Under the pieces are notes generated by a model. It made no database searches, was not told the DNA's origin, and saw nothing but the letters and a program-made list of their open reading frames with translations. This document shows positions 1 through 9,373 of a stretch of 64,000 bases of DNA, piece by piece. The stretch's first letter is position 1; each line of letters starts with the position of its first letter. A program made the position numbers and the translations under genes. The DNA is from Halopiger goleimassiliensis (GTDB lineage: Archaea > Halobacteriota > Halobacteria > Halobacteriales > Natrialbaceae): assembly GCF_000455345.1 (NCBI RefSeq), contig NZ_HG315690.1, positions 943,742 through 1,007,741 of the forward strand. The letters are read 5' to 3'.

Positions 1-1820
1 AGGCCGGCCATGGTCTCGATGAACTGCGTCTGGAGGATCGCGATCACAGCGAGCACCGTCAGGAACGTCATGATGATGATCACGACCTGCATCCGGGTCC
101 GGGACTTGCGCTCGCGCTCGATGTCGTCGTGGTTCTCGCTGGCCTGTGCGGCGGTCCGCAAGACGTCGGAGATCTGATTCGACGCCTCCTGGGCCTCGCT
201 GATCAGCCGCGTCGTCCGGGCCATCCGCGGGATGTGATACTTGTTGTTGAACTCGATGAGCGCCTGCTTCAGGCTGGTCCCGTAGTTGACCTTCGTGTGC
301 ATAATCTCGAACTCGCGGGCCAGCGTCCCGCTCGTGGTCTCGGCGACGGCCTGGAACGACTCGAGCAGCGTCATCCCGGTCTCGTTCGCGCTCGAGAGCT
401 TCCGGAGGTCCTCCGAGAGCTGGCTGACGACGGCGTTTCTGTGGCGGACGTTCCACTCCCGGAAGATCGCGAGCGGTACCGCGACGATGTACAGCGGGGC
501 GTAGACGTATATGAACGTCCCCCAGATGGGGTTGTCTATCATCGCCGACCAGGACGTCGGCGCGGAGCCACGGACCATCGCCGTCGCGACGATGACCAGC
601 GAGATCGGGACCGTCAGTGCGAGGGTATAGAGCGGGTTATCCCGGAAGAAGATGTGGGGCTGGCGCAGCACTTCGATCGTCTCGTGGGTTCCCTCGCGGT
701 TCTTGATGCGATCGAAGATGCTGTGCTCGCCGGTGAACTGTTCGACGAGCCCGAGGTCCAACACGCCACTCTCTTTCCCATGCTGGATCCCGTCGTTTCC
801 CCGTTCGAGTTGCAGGTAGCCGTCCCCCGGTTCGTCGTGTTTGACCGTCGAGACCAGGATCAGAAACCCGATCCCCAGGAGCGGGATGAGCGCGTAGACC
901 GTCATGTAGAGCATCTGGTCGGTGACGGTCGCGTCGGGGATCATCTGCATGACGACCATGATGATAATCAACAGGAGCGGGAACAGCGAGAGCGTCATGT
1001 ACATCTCGCCGAACAGCTCGAGGGTGTCCAGGGTGAGCTCCTGTTCCTGTTTGGCGGTCCGCATGTGCAGTTCCTTCTTGTCCTCGAGGAAGCTCTCCAT
1101 GTCACCGCCGCTGTTGATGATCGAGAGCATGTCCGTCAGGAACTGCGAGAGCTCGTCGCTCGGCGTCTCGAGCGCCTGTTTGCGGATCGCCGTCCGGTAG
1201 TCGACGTCGAAGTACTCGGTCTCCTTGACGATGCTCTGGAACTCTTTGGAGACCTCGCCGTAGGTGTCGTCGGCCTGGGCCATCGCGTCGATGATCTCGA
1301 GCTGGTTGAGCCCACCGACCGACAGCGCGTACATGAACGAAACGGAGTCGGAGAGCAGCATGTTGATCTCGCGTTTCCGAGCCGACGCACGCGAGTAGGG
1401 GATCGCTACCAGCGAGCCGAAGCCGATGGCGAAACCGATCCCGCCGAAAACGACGCCGATGACGAGTACCAGCGCCGGGACCCGGATCATCTCGAGAATC
1501 TGGAGGACCGTCTCGTTGCTAACCGGGACCCCGATGAGGTGATCGATCTGGATGAATCCGGTCCCGAACAGGGCATAGCCAAGCAGGATCCCGAGCAGCC
1601 ACAACACGAGTCCGCTGATGAATCCGACGCCGAGCGCCCGAGAGAGGTAGAGTTCGACCGTATCGGTCATCCGGGCTTGCGCGAGCTTGGTTTCGACGTC
1701 GTTGACGAACTCGCTGTCCTCGCTGAACAGCCGATCGTACAGCGGGTAAAACAGCTGGCTAACGGAGTCCGAGCCGGTCGCGATGCCACTCGCTGGCGTA
1801 TCGTCGGTCTTGAGACTCAT
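1..1820 (-). CDS. Type IV pilus/type II secretion membrane platform protein (PilC/TadC-like), C-terminus beyond window
   Basis: About 606 residues are visible; the N-terminus is intact and the rest lies beyond base 1. Hydrophobic segments occur near residues 65-90, 112-140 and 300-345, with another pair near 425-500. Between them lie acidic cytoplasmic stretches typical of T2SF domains, one around residues 150-290 and a second starting near 530, so this looks like the usual two-domain archaeal platform protein that anchors a secretion ATPase and drives pilin assembly in the membrane. The ATG overlaps the stop codon of the upstream ATPase (ATGA), which implies translational coupling. Haloferax PilC3 is a plausible orthologue because of the ATPase-then-platform order, but that is inference. 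Confidence 0.88.
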   Translation of the reverse strand, partial: MSLKTDDTPASGIATGSDSVSQLFYPLYDRLFSEDSEFVNDVETKLAQARMTDTVELYLSRALGVGFISGLVLWLLGILLGYALFGTGFIQIDHLIGVPVSNETVLQILEMIRVPALVLVIGVVFGGIGFAIGFGSLVAIPYSRASARKREINMLLSDSVSFMYALSVGGLNQLEIIDAMAQADDTYGEVSKEFQSIVKETEYFDVDYRTAIRKQALETPSDELSQFLTDMLSIINSGGDMESFLEDKKELHMRTAKQEQELTLDTLELFGEMYMTLSLFPLLLIIIMVVMQMIPDATVTDQMLYMTVYALIPLLGIGFLILVSTVKHDEPGDGYLQLERGNDGIQHGKESGVLDLGLVEQFTGEHSIFDRIKNREGTHETIEVLRQPHIFFRDNPLYTLALTVPISLVIVATAMVRGSAPTSWSAMIDNPIWGTFIYVYAPLYIVAVPLAIFREWNVRHRNAVVSQLSEDLRKLSSANETGMTLLESFQAVAETTSGTLAREFEIMHTKVNYGTSLKQALIEFNNKYHIPRMARTTRLISEAQEASNQISDVLRTAAQASENHDDIERERKSRTRMQVVIIIMTFLTVLAVIAILQTQFIETMAG

Positions 1821-4800
1821 GTCTCTCGGTCCTCGGAGTCGTCGTCCGCGTTGCTATCCTCACCGCCGCCGAATATCGAGTCGTCGTCCGGCGACTGATC
1901 CGCTCCCTCGAACAGCGAGCCGTCCTCGTCCGCTGAGCCGGCGTCCTCGTCGGAAAACGGCGACCCGGAGCCGGAGCCGAAGATCGATTCGGCTTCGTCG
2001 CTCAGATCCAGCGTGTCGTCGTCGACGAACGCGTCGGAATCCGAGTCCTGACCGGAGGCCACGTTGTCGACGCCCTCGAAGCCTCCCGTCGACGACCCCC
2101 CGAACTCCACGGCCGACGTTTCGTCCGCTTGGTCGGCCGACGGCTCCCCTGAATCGCCCGCCGATTCGGGTTCCGTGATCGACTGCCGGCCCTCGCTCGC
2201 GGAATCGCCGTCCGATTCGGGATCGAACACCGACTCGAGTTCACCGTCGGGGAACATCGGGTCGTCGGTCGACTCCTCTTCGGGTTCCGGTTCGTCGATG
2301 GCTTCGGGCGGGTCACCGACGTCGTCGAAGAGGCTCTCGAGGTCGCCCGTGTCAGCCGTCACGTCGTCGCTTCCGGTCGCTTCGTCGGTCGAGGTCGACG
2401 TCGTGGCCGGCACGTCGCTCGACGTCCCACCCGTTGCCGGTGCCTGGGCCGTCTCATCCGTGGGTGCCGGCGCGTCGGTCCTCTCATCGGACGTGGCGTC
2501 GGGCACCGACGACTGGCCCGCATCCGCATCCGCCCGAACCGGCTTGTCGGTAGTCCCGGTCGACTCGTCGGGCTGATCGAACGGGTCGTCCTCGGACAGC
2601 CACGCCGGTTGCTCCGCGGCCGCGTCCGCCGAGGTATCGCCGTCGTCGTCGAACTCCCAGGCGTCCACGCCGAACTCGTCGTCGAAGTCGAACTCGTCAC
2701 CGTCGTCCTCGACCTCGATCGGCTCTTCATCCTCGAGGTCACTCAGCGCGCTCGCGAGACCGCTCGGCACCGTTCCGCGGTACTCCTCGAACAGCGACTC
2801 CTCGGCCCGCTCGAGGATGTCCATCGAGGTGTTGTACGTCTCGGTCGTCGCCTCGGGACGCGGGACGAGTTCCTCCTTCGCCGGATCCACGTCGATCAAG
2901 ACGCTCTCCATCTCCCGGAGGTCCTCGAGGCTCTCCTCGAGTTGGCCGTTCGCGATGAGCGTGAGGATCGTCTCCGGATCGTTGATGAAGGCTTGGACCG
3001 TCGCGGCGACTTCGGCGTAGGTGTTGAGGTCGTTCTTGATCAGGTATGCGAGGATGACCTGCCGCTTGAACAGTTCCTCCTCGAGTTTCTCCTTGCTCCA
3101 GCCGCGGTCGAACCGGATCTCCTCTAAGGTGTTCGAGTCCCCCATCTTGAGGAACTCGTCGGTCTCGGCCTGCCACTGGTAGACGTCCTGGACGTTGATC
3201 TCGTCGTGTTCGGCCTCGTAGTGGTTGATCTCGGTAAGCGACTTGTTCCGGCGTACCTTCCGTCCCTGGACCCGCGTCTGGGTCTGGATCGAGACCAGAT
3301 CCAGCGCGGTGAACATCGTCTTCGAGACGTTGATCGGGTCCGTCGTGAACCGCTTGAGCACCTCGTCGACGGAGTCGGCGTGGAAGGTGGTGTAGGTGGT
3401 GTGGCCCGTCGACATGACCTGGAACAGCGTCCGTCCCTCTTCGCCACGGATCTCACCCATCACGATGTAGTCGGGTCGCTGGCGCAGCGCGGCCTCGAGC
3501 AGGTCGAACTCGTCGACGTCGCCCTGTTCGTCGTCCGCGAAGGACGGCCGCGTGACGCTGGCGATCCAGTTTCGCTGAGGGAGTTCGACCTCACGGGTGT
3601 CCTCGATGGAGACGATCTTCGCGTTCGAAGGGATAAACAGCGAGACGGCGTTCAGCGAGGTCGTCTTCCCCGAGGCGGTACCGCCGGCGAAGATCAGGCT
3701 CTTGTGGTTCTCGATACAGAGCCAGAGAAACGCCATCTCGTCCAGCGAGAAAGTGTTCCAGTTGATGAGGTCGATCGGCGTGAACGGGACGTCCTTGAAC
3801 TGACGGATCGTGTAGTTGGTCCCGTGGTCGGAGACCTCCTTCCCCAGCGTCAGTTGGGCGCGCGAACCGTCGGGCAGCGTGGCGTCGACCTGGGGCAGTC
3901 GTTTACTGATCCTTTTCCCCGAGCGCTGGGCGAGTTTGACGACGAAATCGTCGAGTTCGTCCTCGCCGTGGTAGACGTTCGTGATGATCTGCTCGTAGTC
4001 GGAGTGGTAGACGAACACCGGCGAGTTGTAGCCGTCGCAGGAGATGTCCTCGACGTTGATGTCGTGTTTGATCCCGTCGATCCGCTCGTAGCCGATGAAG
4101 TTGCGCTTGAGTAGATAGAGCAACTTCTCGACCTGGTACTCCGACAGCGTATCGGAATCGTCGGCCAAAATGGCCGGCTCCGGACGCGCCGCGATCCCCT
4201 CGAGTTCGGTCCCGCCCGCGTCCGTCTCGGGGAGCTCGTCGTCCTCGTCGTCGTTCAGCATCGTCTTGATCGACTCGAGGACCCCCTCGCTCGTCGAACT
4301 GGCCGTCTTCTCGAAGAGGTCGTACCGCTTCAGTAGCCGTTTGGTCTCGTCCTCGATGACGGATCGACGGCCCTCGTCACTGGTGCGTTCTTTGATCCCC
4401 TCGTCGGAGTACTTGATCCCGGTTCGAAGCTTTCCGGAGAGGAACTCCTGGAGTTCCGTCTCGATCTCGTTCAGGTAGGGTTCGACGACGTAGTACTTCT
4501 TCTCGTTTTCCTTCTCCGAGTGGAAGATGACGACGAACGCGTACGGTTTGTTCACCCAGTAGCGTTCGACCTCCCGGAAGTGGCCCTTCTTCTCCATCGG
4601 GACGGCTTTCTCGAGGTCGTAGCGGTTCGTGACCGTCGTCGTCCCGTCGGCGTTCGAGAAAAACTCGTCCTCCTCGAGGTCCTCCTGGACGTCGACCGTT
4701 CGTTCGTCGACGAGATCGTCGAGCGCCACTGCAGCGTCCTGACCGGCCGACAGTAGCCCCTCGATCTCGTCGGGGTCGAAGCCGAGTGCTTCCTCCTCGT

Positions 4801-5317
4801 CGTGCGGGACTACCTCGCCCGAGGAGTCGGTCGGTCGACGTCCGTCGTCCTCGTAGTAGTACTCCCACTTGTAGTGTTCCCACGTCCAGACGTCCTTGAC
4901 GACGGGGGTCGTCTCCGGATCGACGTACTCCAGAAATTCGGTCTCGAGGACGTCCTTGTTGTCTCCGGCTCTGGGCAATAACTGGTCCTCCAGGTCGTCA
5001 GGATGAAAACCGAGATACGACGACGGGTCGAAAGAGACGGCATCCCAGTCCTCGCCGCTGGGTGGGTTGCGACCTTCACCGTCCTCGGTATCGAGTCCGA
5101 GCTGTTCGGACGGCTCGGGGTCGTCCGGGTACAGCGCCGAGATTTCGTCGCCGTGCCCGTGTTCGTCCATAAACTCGGCCCACGTGTACGCGCCGACGCG
5201 GACTCGTGACCTCGAATCCGAGTCGGCTGCGTCGTCTTCCCGTTCCTCCGACGCTCCGGACGCCTCGCCCGTGGAAAAGTCCCCGGCGTCCGACTGGTCG
5301 GCCTCGTCAATAGCCAT
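1817..5317 (-). CDS. Type IV pilus/secretion system ATPase (PilB/GspE/VirB11-like) with long acidic tails
   Basis: 1166 residues, about twice the length of a minimal FlaI or PilB ATPase. A P-loop (GGTASGKTT) sits near residue 545, an Asp-box-like GEIRGEE near 617 and a HTTYTTFHAD histidine box near 640, so the hexameric ATPase core is complete. It should power assembly of a pilus through the platform protein encoded immediately downstream (4-base ATGA overlap). The N-terminal 300 residues and the last 300 are strongly acidic; the C-terminal part is low-complexity Asp/Ser/Thr/Glu sequence. I chose ATG 5317 rather than an in-frame start at 5338 because a GGTGA ribosome-binding motif lies just before it. 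PilB3-like by gene order, not proven. Confidence 0.92.
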   Translation of the reverse strand: MAIDEADQSDAGDFSTGEASGASEEREDDAADSDSRSRVRVGAYTWAEFMDEHGHGDEISALYPDDPEPSEQLGLDTEDGEGRNPPSGEDWDAVSFDPSSYLGFHPDDLEDQLLPRAGDNKDVLETEFLEYVDPETTPVVKDVWTWEHYKWEYYYEDDGRRPTDSSGEVVPHDEEEALGFDPDEIEGLLSAGQDAAVALDDLVDERTVDVQEDLEEDEFFSNADGTTTVTNRYDLEKAVPMEKKGHFREVERYWVNKPYAFVVIFHSEKENEKKYYVVEPYLNEIETELQEFLSGKLRTGIKYSDEGIKERTSDEGRRSVIEDETKRLLKRYDLFEKTASSTSEGVLESIKTMLNDDEDDELPETDAGGTELEGIAARPEPAILADDSDTLSEYQVEKLLYLLKRNFIGYERIDGIKHDINVEDISCDGYNSPVFVYHSDYEQIITNVYHGEDELDDFVVKLAQRSGKRISKRLPQVDATLPDGSRAQLTLGKEVSDHGTNYTIRQFKDVPFTPIDLINWNTFSLDEMAFLWLCIENHKSLIFAGGTASGKTTSLNAVSLFIPSNAKIVSIEDTREVELPQRNWIASVTRPSFADDEQGDVDEFDLLEAALRQRPDYIVMGEIRGEEGRTLFQVMSTGHTTYTTFHADSVDEVLKRFTTDPINVSKTMFTALDLVSIQTQTRVQGRKVRRNKSLTEINHYEAEHDEINVQDVYQWQAETDEFLKMGDSNTLEEIRFDRGWSKEKLEEELFKRQVILAYLIKNDLNTYAEVAATVQAFINDPETILTLIANGQLEESLEDLREMESVLIDVDPAKEELVPRPEATTETYNTSMDILERAEESLFEEYRGTVPSGLASALSDLEDEEPIEVEDDGDEFDFDDEFGVDAWEFDDDGDTSADAAAEQPAWLSEDDPFDQPDESTGTTDKPVRADADAGQSSVPDATSDERTDAPAPTDETAQAPATGGTSSDVPATTSTSTDEATGSDDVTADTGDLESLFDDVGDPPEAIDEPEPEEESTDDPMFPDGELESVFDPESDGDSASEGRQSITEPESAGDSGEPSADQADETSAVEFGGSSTGGFEGVDNVASGQDSDSDAFVDDDTLDLSDEAESIFGSGSGSPFSDEDAGSADEDGSLFEGADQSPDDDSIFGGGEDSNADDDSEDRET

Positions 5318-5357
5318 TGGCTTCACCCAAACCCTCACCCTTCAAAAAATTCATGTG

Positions 5358-5381
5358 CTGATTACTACTTCTGATAATCAG
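5358..5381. promoter_or_regulatory. Inverted repeat upstream of pilus operon
   Basis: Perfect 7-base arms CTGATTA and TAATCAG are separated by 10 bases. The site lies just upstream of an A/T-rich element (about 5343-5353) that is 27-35 bases before the ATPase start codon and could be its TATA box. The position fits an activator or repressor site for the pilus operon; no regulator can be assigned. Confidence 0.35.
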
Positions 5382-5600
5382 GACCGCCCGTTTGCTGGCG
5401 GACAGACTGGGCGTAATTTGCCGTGTTCGATACTTCACTGTCGGATATATTCCGCAGTTATTTCGAGAACGAGGCATAACTACTACCATTTAACAAGAGA
5501 ATTTAAGATTGGAACTGTGTAATTGGAAGTGTATCGGTCCGGGTTCCAAACGGCGGTGGCGCGAACACCTTGATGTACCCGGCCCCGCCACTGGAAAACG

Positions 5601-6368
5601 ATGTCGGACCCGTTCGACCTCGCGGAGCGTGTGGCGATCGTCACCGGCGGCGGGCGAGGGATCGGCCGTGCGATCTCGCTGGCGCTCGCCGACGCCGGGG
5701 CGACAGTCGTCCCGACGGCACGCTCGAGCGACGAACTCGCGGCCGTCGTCGACGAGATCGAGGCCCGCGGTGGCCGCGCAGAGGCGGTCCCGGCCGACGT
5801 CACCGATCGTGACGCGGTCGAGGCCGTCGTCGAGAAGACCGTCGACGCCTTCGGCGGCATCGACGTCGTCGTGAACAACGCCGGTTTCAACCCGGACGAC
5901 GCGCTCGGCCCACCGGAAGCCGTCGACGCCGACAGCCTCGAGCGAGTCCTCGAGGTCAACCTGACCGGCGCTTACGAGCTGGCCGCCGCGGCGAGCGAAT
6001 ACCTCCTCGAGAGCGACCACGCGGCAGTGGTCAACGTCGCCAGCGTCGGCGGCCTCGTCGGGCTTCCACGCCAGCACCCCTACGTCGCGTCGAAACACGG
6101 CCTCGTGGGGATCACCAGGAGTATGGCCCTCGACTGGGCACCCGACGTGCGGGTCAACGCCGTCGCCCCGGGCTACGTCTCGACGGAATTGACCCGCGAC
6201 CTCGAGGCCGACGACGAGCTACGGCGCTCGATCCTCGATCGGACGCCGCTCGAGCGGTTCGCCGATCCGGCGGAGATCGGCAGCCCAGTCGTGTTCCTCG
6301 CGAGCGACGCCGCCTCGTTCGTCACCGGGACCTGTCTCTCGGTCGACGGCGGCTGGACGGCCCGGTGA
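5601..6368 (+). CDS. SDR-family NAD(P)-dependent oxidoreductase (FabG-like)
   Basis: 255 residues, the normal length of a classical short-chain dehydrogenase. The cofactor motif TGGGRGIG is at residues 15-22, NNAG at 92-95, and the catalytic Ser148, Tyr161 and Lys165 are all present (YVASK). The C-terminal SVDGGWTAR matches the family ending. It probably reduces or oxidises a keto/hydroxy group in the cytoplasm; the substrate cannot be read from sequence. Annotation pipelines would call it 3-oxoacyl-ACP reductase or glucose 1-dehydrogenase. An acyl-CoA dehydrogenase follows 182 bases downstream on the same strand, which hints at acyl-chain metabolism. A TATA-like element lies about 30 bases before the ATG. 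Confidence 0.9.
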   Translation: MSDPFDLAERVAIVTGGGRGIGRAISLALADAGATVVPTARSSDELAAVVDEIEARGGRAEAVPADVTDRDAVEAVVEKTVDAFGGIDVVVNNAGFNPDDALGPPEAVDADSLERVLEVNLTGAYELAAAASEYLLESDHAAVVNVASVGGLVGLPRQHPYVASKHGLVGITRSMALDWAPDVRVNAVAPGYVSTELTRDLEADDELRRSILDRTPLERFADPAEIGSPVVFLASDAASFVTGTCLSVDGGWTAR

Positions 6369-6550
6369 CAGGATGGACTGGATCCCTCCCGCCGCTGGCG
6401 AGCTACTTACACCCGTGTCGAGACGGATGACGGAGCAACCATCGTAAACTGAAATGGAAGTATTGGAAAACAATCTTAAATATATTTCCCTCGTTCCGGC
6501 TCGCTGAGAAGACCCGACCCTCTTAACCCCAGCGGGTCGTCACTGCGTGT

Positions 6551-7795
6551 ATGCAATACGCTGACTCGGAGCAGGCACAGGAACTCGCTACCCGGGCACG
6601 CGAGTTGATGGAGGAGGTCGTCCTCCCGATAGAACGGGAGCGAACCGGCGGAATGGCCGTCTCGAGCGGCACCGTCGCGGAGTTGCGGGCGGCCGCCAAG
6701 GAGTACGGCGTCTACGCGCCCCAGATCTCCGAGGAGTACGGCGGAATGGGATACGACTTCCGCGACGCCCTCCCGGTCTTCGAGGAGGCGGGTCGCAGTC
6801 TGCTCGGACCCGTGGCGATGCGCGTCGACGCGCCCGACGAGGGCAACATGCACCTCCTGGAACTCGCCGGCGACGACCTCCAGAAGGAGACCTACCTCGA
6901 ACCGCTGGTCGAGGGCGAGATCGCCTCGGGCTTCTCGATGACCGAACCGATGGACGGCGGCGGTTCGGACCCGAAGATGATCGAGACGACCGCGGAGAAG
7001 GACGGCGACGAGTGGGTCATAAACGGCCACAAGTGGTGGACGTCGAACGGCCTCGAGGCCGACGTCCTGATCGTCCTCGCGCGAACCGACCCGGACGCGC
7101 ACCCCTACGAGGGCTGTTCGCTCTTTCTCGTCCCTGCCGACGCCGACGGCGTCGACGTCGTGCGGGACGTCCCCCACATGGGCGGCGGCTACCGGGAGGC
7201 CTCCCACGCCGAGATTCTCTACGAGAACGTCCGCGTCCCCGAGGAACACCTGCTCGGCGAGTTACACAACGGCTTCACTCACGCCCAGGAACGGCTCGGT
7301 CCCGCCCGCCTGACCCACTGTATGCGGTTCTCGGGGATGGCCACGCGCGCCCTCGAGATCGCCAAGGCCTACCTCACGGAGCGCGAGGCGTTCGGCTCGA
7401 GCCTCTCGGAGAAACAGTCGCTGCGCCACCGCATCGCCGAGGCCGAGACGAACCTCCACGTCGCGCGGACGGCGATCCGCGACGCCGCCGACCGGATCGC
7501 CGCCGGCGACGAGGCCCGGGTGCAGGTGTCGATGTGCAAGGTGTTCGCCGCACGGGTCACCCAGGAGGCGATCGATCTGGCGGTCCAGTGTTGCGGTGCC
7601 AACGGCATCGGCAAGGACCTGCCGATCGCGGACTTCTACGAGGCGATCCGCAAGTTCCGGATCGTCGACGGCGCGGACGAGGTCCACAAACGGGTCATCT
7701 CCCGGTACGCCTTCGAGGACGTCGACGAGACGGAACTCGAGCCGATCACGCGCTTCGGCGACCCGGCCAGCCGACGCGGGACTGACGACACGTAA
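6551..7795 (+). CDS. Acyl-CoA dehydrogenase family protein (ACAD10/11-like active site)
   Basis: 414 residues with full acyl-CoA dehydrogenase architecture: an alpha-helical N-terminus, the FAD-binding beta domain with GFSMTEP near residue 120 and KWWTSNG near 160, and the C-terminal four-helix domain. The C-terminal signature reads RIVDGADEVHKR instead of the usual IYEGTxEIQ, so the customary glutamate base is replaced by Asp-containing sequence as in ACAD10/ACAD11-type enzymes. The substrate may therefore be unusual (branched or hydroxylated acyl-CoA; inference). Start ATG 6551 has a TATA-like CTCTTAAC about 30 bases upstream. It stands alone between a dehydrogenase and an exported protein. 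Confidence 0.88.
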   Translation: MQYADSEQAQELATRARELMEEVVLPIERERTGGMAVSSGTVAELRAAAKEYGVYAPQISEEYGGMGYDFRDALPVFEEAGRSLLGPVAMRVDAPDEGNMHLLELAGDDLQKETYLEPLVEGEIASGFSMTEPMDGGGSDPKMIETTAEKDGDEWVINGHKWWTSNGLEADVLIVLARTDPDAHPYEGCSLFLVPADADGVDVVRDVPHMGGGYREASHAEILYENVRVPEEHLLGELHNGFTHAQERLGPARLTHCMRFSGMATRALEIAKAYLTEREAFGSSLSEKQSLRHRIAEAETNLHVARTAIRDAADRIAAGDEARVQVSMCKVFAARVTQEAIDLAVQCCGANGIGKDLPIADFYEAIRKFRIVDGADEVHKRVISRYAFEDVDETELEPITRFGDPASRRGTDDT

Positions 7796-8158
7796 CTGAG
7801 ACGAAACGACGCACCGGCACGGTCACGGAACCGGCCGCGAGCGTACCGGAAACGCGGCGCGACGACAATCCTGCGTTGTGGCTCGGCAACGGAGCGGAAT
7901 CGGTAATAAACGGTTGTTTTCGTCCTATCGTGAGCGTCGCTGCGACGGCCGGCCCACTGAGCATCGGGGTCGGTGGACCAGCGATCCTGGCGACGGTTTA
8001 TCCGACGCGGCGACGTCATCCCATGGCGCTCCGAGAGCCCGTCACGTGGTTTCGGTCGTTCGAACGCGCCCACCGAACGTTAACTCGCGTAACGGTGTCC
8101 ACGACTCATACCCAGTATCGTTCACCGATGACTGGGGTGACGCCCGCCCCGATCCGGC
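7796..8158. other. Intergenic region without a supported gene
   Basis: Short ORFs in both directions are Arg/Ser/Thr-rich and lack haloarchaeal codon bias, so I accept none. The only features are an A/T-richer patch near 7903-7922 and a TATA-like GTTAACTC near 8089, which could serve the exported protein starting at 8159. Confidence 0.5.
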
Positions 8159-8614
8159 ATGACGGACGAACGAGAGACACACGACCGGCGATCGATCCTT
8201 CGCGTCGCGGGGGTGGCGAGTCTCGGCGGCGTCGGTCTCACCGGCGTCGCGAGTGCAGGGTCGGACGGCGACGGAACGAGCGACAAAACCGACGACGCAA
8301 GACCGGAAGCTACGGAAACGCGAGACAAGCAGTCGAAGAAGTACGGCCGTACAGGTGAGACCGACGACGAGGACGAATCCGACGACGAGGCGATACCCGT
8401 CGCGGAGGACGAACGGAAGGAACGGAAATCGAAGTGCGAGGACGATCACGATCCGGACGCCGATCCACAGACGGACGCCGAAGAAGAAGAACCGGAGCCA
8501 CGACGCACCGTCGAGACGAGTAACATTACCATCGAACACTACGAGAACGGGACGCGAATCAGCACGAGCAACGTCGAAATCGATACGCGATCGGACGACG
8601 GATCCGACGAGTGA
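8159..8614 (+). CDS. Tat-exported, highly acidic hypothetical protein
   Basis: 151 residues. The N-terminus has a twin-arginine motif (DRRSILRVAG, Arg10-Arg11), then a short hydrophobic stretch ending VASAG near residue 33, so Tat-dependent export with signal-peptidase cleavage is predicted. The mature part is dominated by Asp, Glu and Lys with no recognisable fold, then a Thr/Ser/Asn-rich C-terminal segment that may form beta strands. I do not recognise a family. Low sequence complexity means homologues may be detectable only through the C-terminal 40 residues. Confidence 0.7.
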   Translation: MTDERETHDRRSILRVAGVASLGGVGLTGVASAGSDGDGTSDKTDDARPEATETRDKQSKKYGRTGETDDEDESDDEAIPVAEDERKERKSKCEDDHDPDADPQTDAEEEEPEPRRTVETSNITIEHYENGTRISTSNVEIDTRSDDGSDE

Positions 8615-8702
8615 CGACGGACTCGAGGATCGTGCTGGCGAATCCGTCTACGCCCCTTCTTTCACACTCGGAGTGGAAGCCGAACCACGACGTTCGGTAC
8701 GA

Positions 8703-9107
8703 TCAGCCGTCGACAGCCGTACGGACCTCGTCCGCGCCCTCGTACTTGTCCTCGAACTCGTGGATGAGTTGTCCCAGCTTCGCGTACCAGTCGTTCAGCG
8801 TCCGTTGCATCTCGGTTGCGATCTGAGTGGGGTCCATCGGATAGTAGACGTGGTAGTACCCACCCTGGTCGTAGTTGATCTGCTCCTTCTGGATGAAGCC
8901 ACTCTCGAGTAGGCGCTGGATCGATCGATAGGCCGTCGACCGCTCCCGATCGACCGCCTCGGCGACCTCGTCGATCGTCAGGGGTTCGTCGCTTTCGACC
9001 AGAACGCGGAAACACTCCTTGTCGAGTTGCTTGAGCCCGTGAATGCACTCGAGTAACCCCTCACACTCCATGTCCTGTTGCAGGAGTTCCGCCATCGATT
9101 GTGCCAT
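8703..9107 (-). CDS. Winged-helix transcriptional regulator (TrmB/MarR-like), cysteine-containing
   Basis: 134 residues. A winged helix-turn-helix occupies roughly residues 28-75 (LTIDEVAEAVDRERSTAYRS as the recognition helix region), followed by a wing containing YYHVYYP and a helical C-terminus that probably dimerises. Three cysteines occur early (Cys14, Cys20, Cys32), which could sense thiol or sulfur stress; that is inference. The gene lies 266 bases downstream of, and on the same strand as, a rhodanese/metallo-beta-lactamase protein, a pairing that suggests sulfur or persulfide control. A TATA-like element lies about 30 bases upstream beside an inverted repeat. Confidence 0.85.
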   Translation of the reverse strand: MAQSMAELLQQDMECEGLLECIHGLKQLDKECFRVLVESDEPLTIDEVAEAVDRERSTAYRSIQRLLESGFIQKEQINYDQGGYYHVYYPMDPTQIATEMQRTLNDWYAKLGQLIHEFEDKYEGADEVRTAVDG

Positions 9108-9140
9108 TCGTGGAATCGAGTAGACTCCTCGGTGGCATAA

Positions 9141-9165
9141 GAGTTGTGTGGAGACTGTGCAACTC
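9141..9165. promoter_or_regulatory. Inverted repeat next to the regulator's promoter
   Basis: Arms GAGTTG and CAACTC are separated by 13 bases, 34-58 bases upstream of the ATG at 9107. The near arm abuts the TATA-like TCTTATGCC on the minus strand. An autoregulatory operator is plausible; only 6 bases match per arm, so chance is possible. Confidence 0.3.
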
Positions 9166-9373
9166 CGCTTCGAACGCCGGTCCGAGGCGTGAAACCGGTC
9201 GTCTTCGTCGTGGAGTCGTCGATCTCGAGCGAACGTCCGTGATACCGATCCTGATGAACTGCTATCGGAGTCAGAACTGCGTTACTGGATGAATCGAGAA
9301 GCGACGACGATCCGGTGCATGGCCGAACGGCTACTCGTGCGAATGGAACCGGGGTGCGGACGGCCGAGCGTCG

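Noticed and set aside
129-1898. 589-codon plus-strand frame over the pilus platform gene
   Set aside because: The minus strand encodes a coherent membrane protein with T2SF features and an ATGA overlap; the plus frame has only Arg/Glu/Asp shadow composition.
7876-8358. 160-codon plus-strand frame upstream of the Tat-exported protein
   Set aside because: Arg/Ser/Thr-rich, no codon bias, and it overlaps the better-supported exported protein at 8159.
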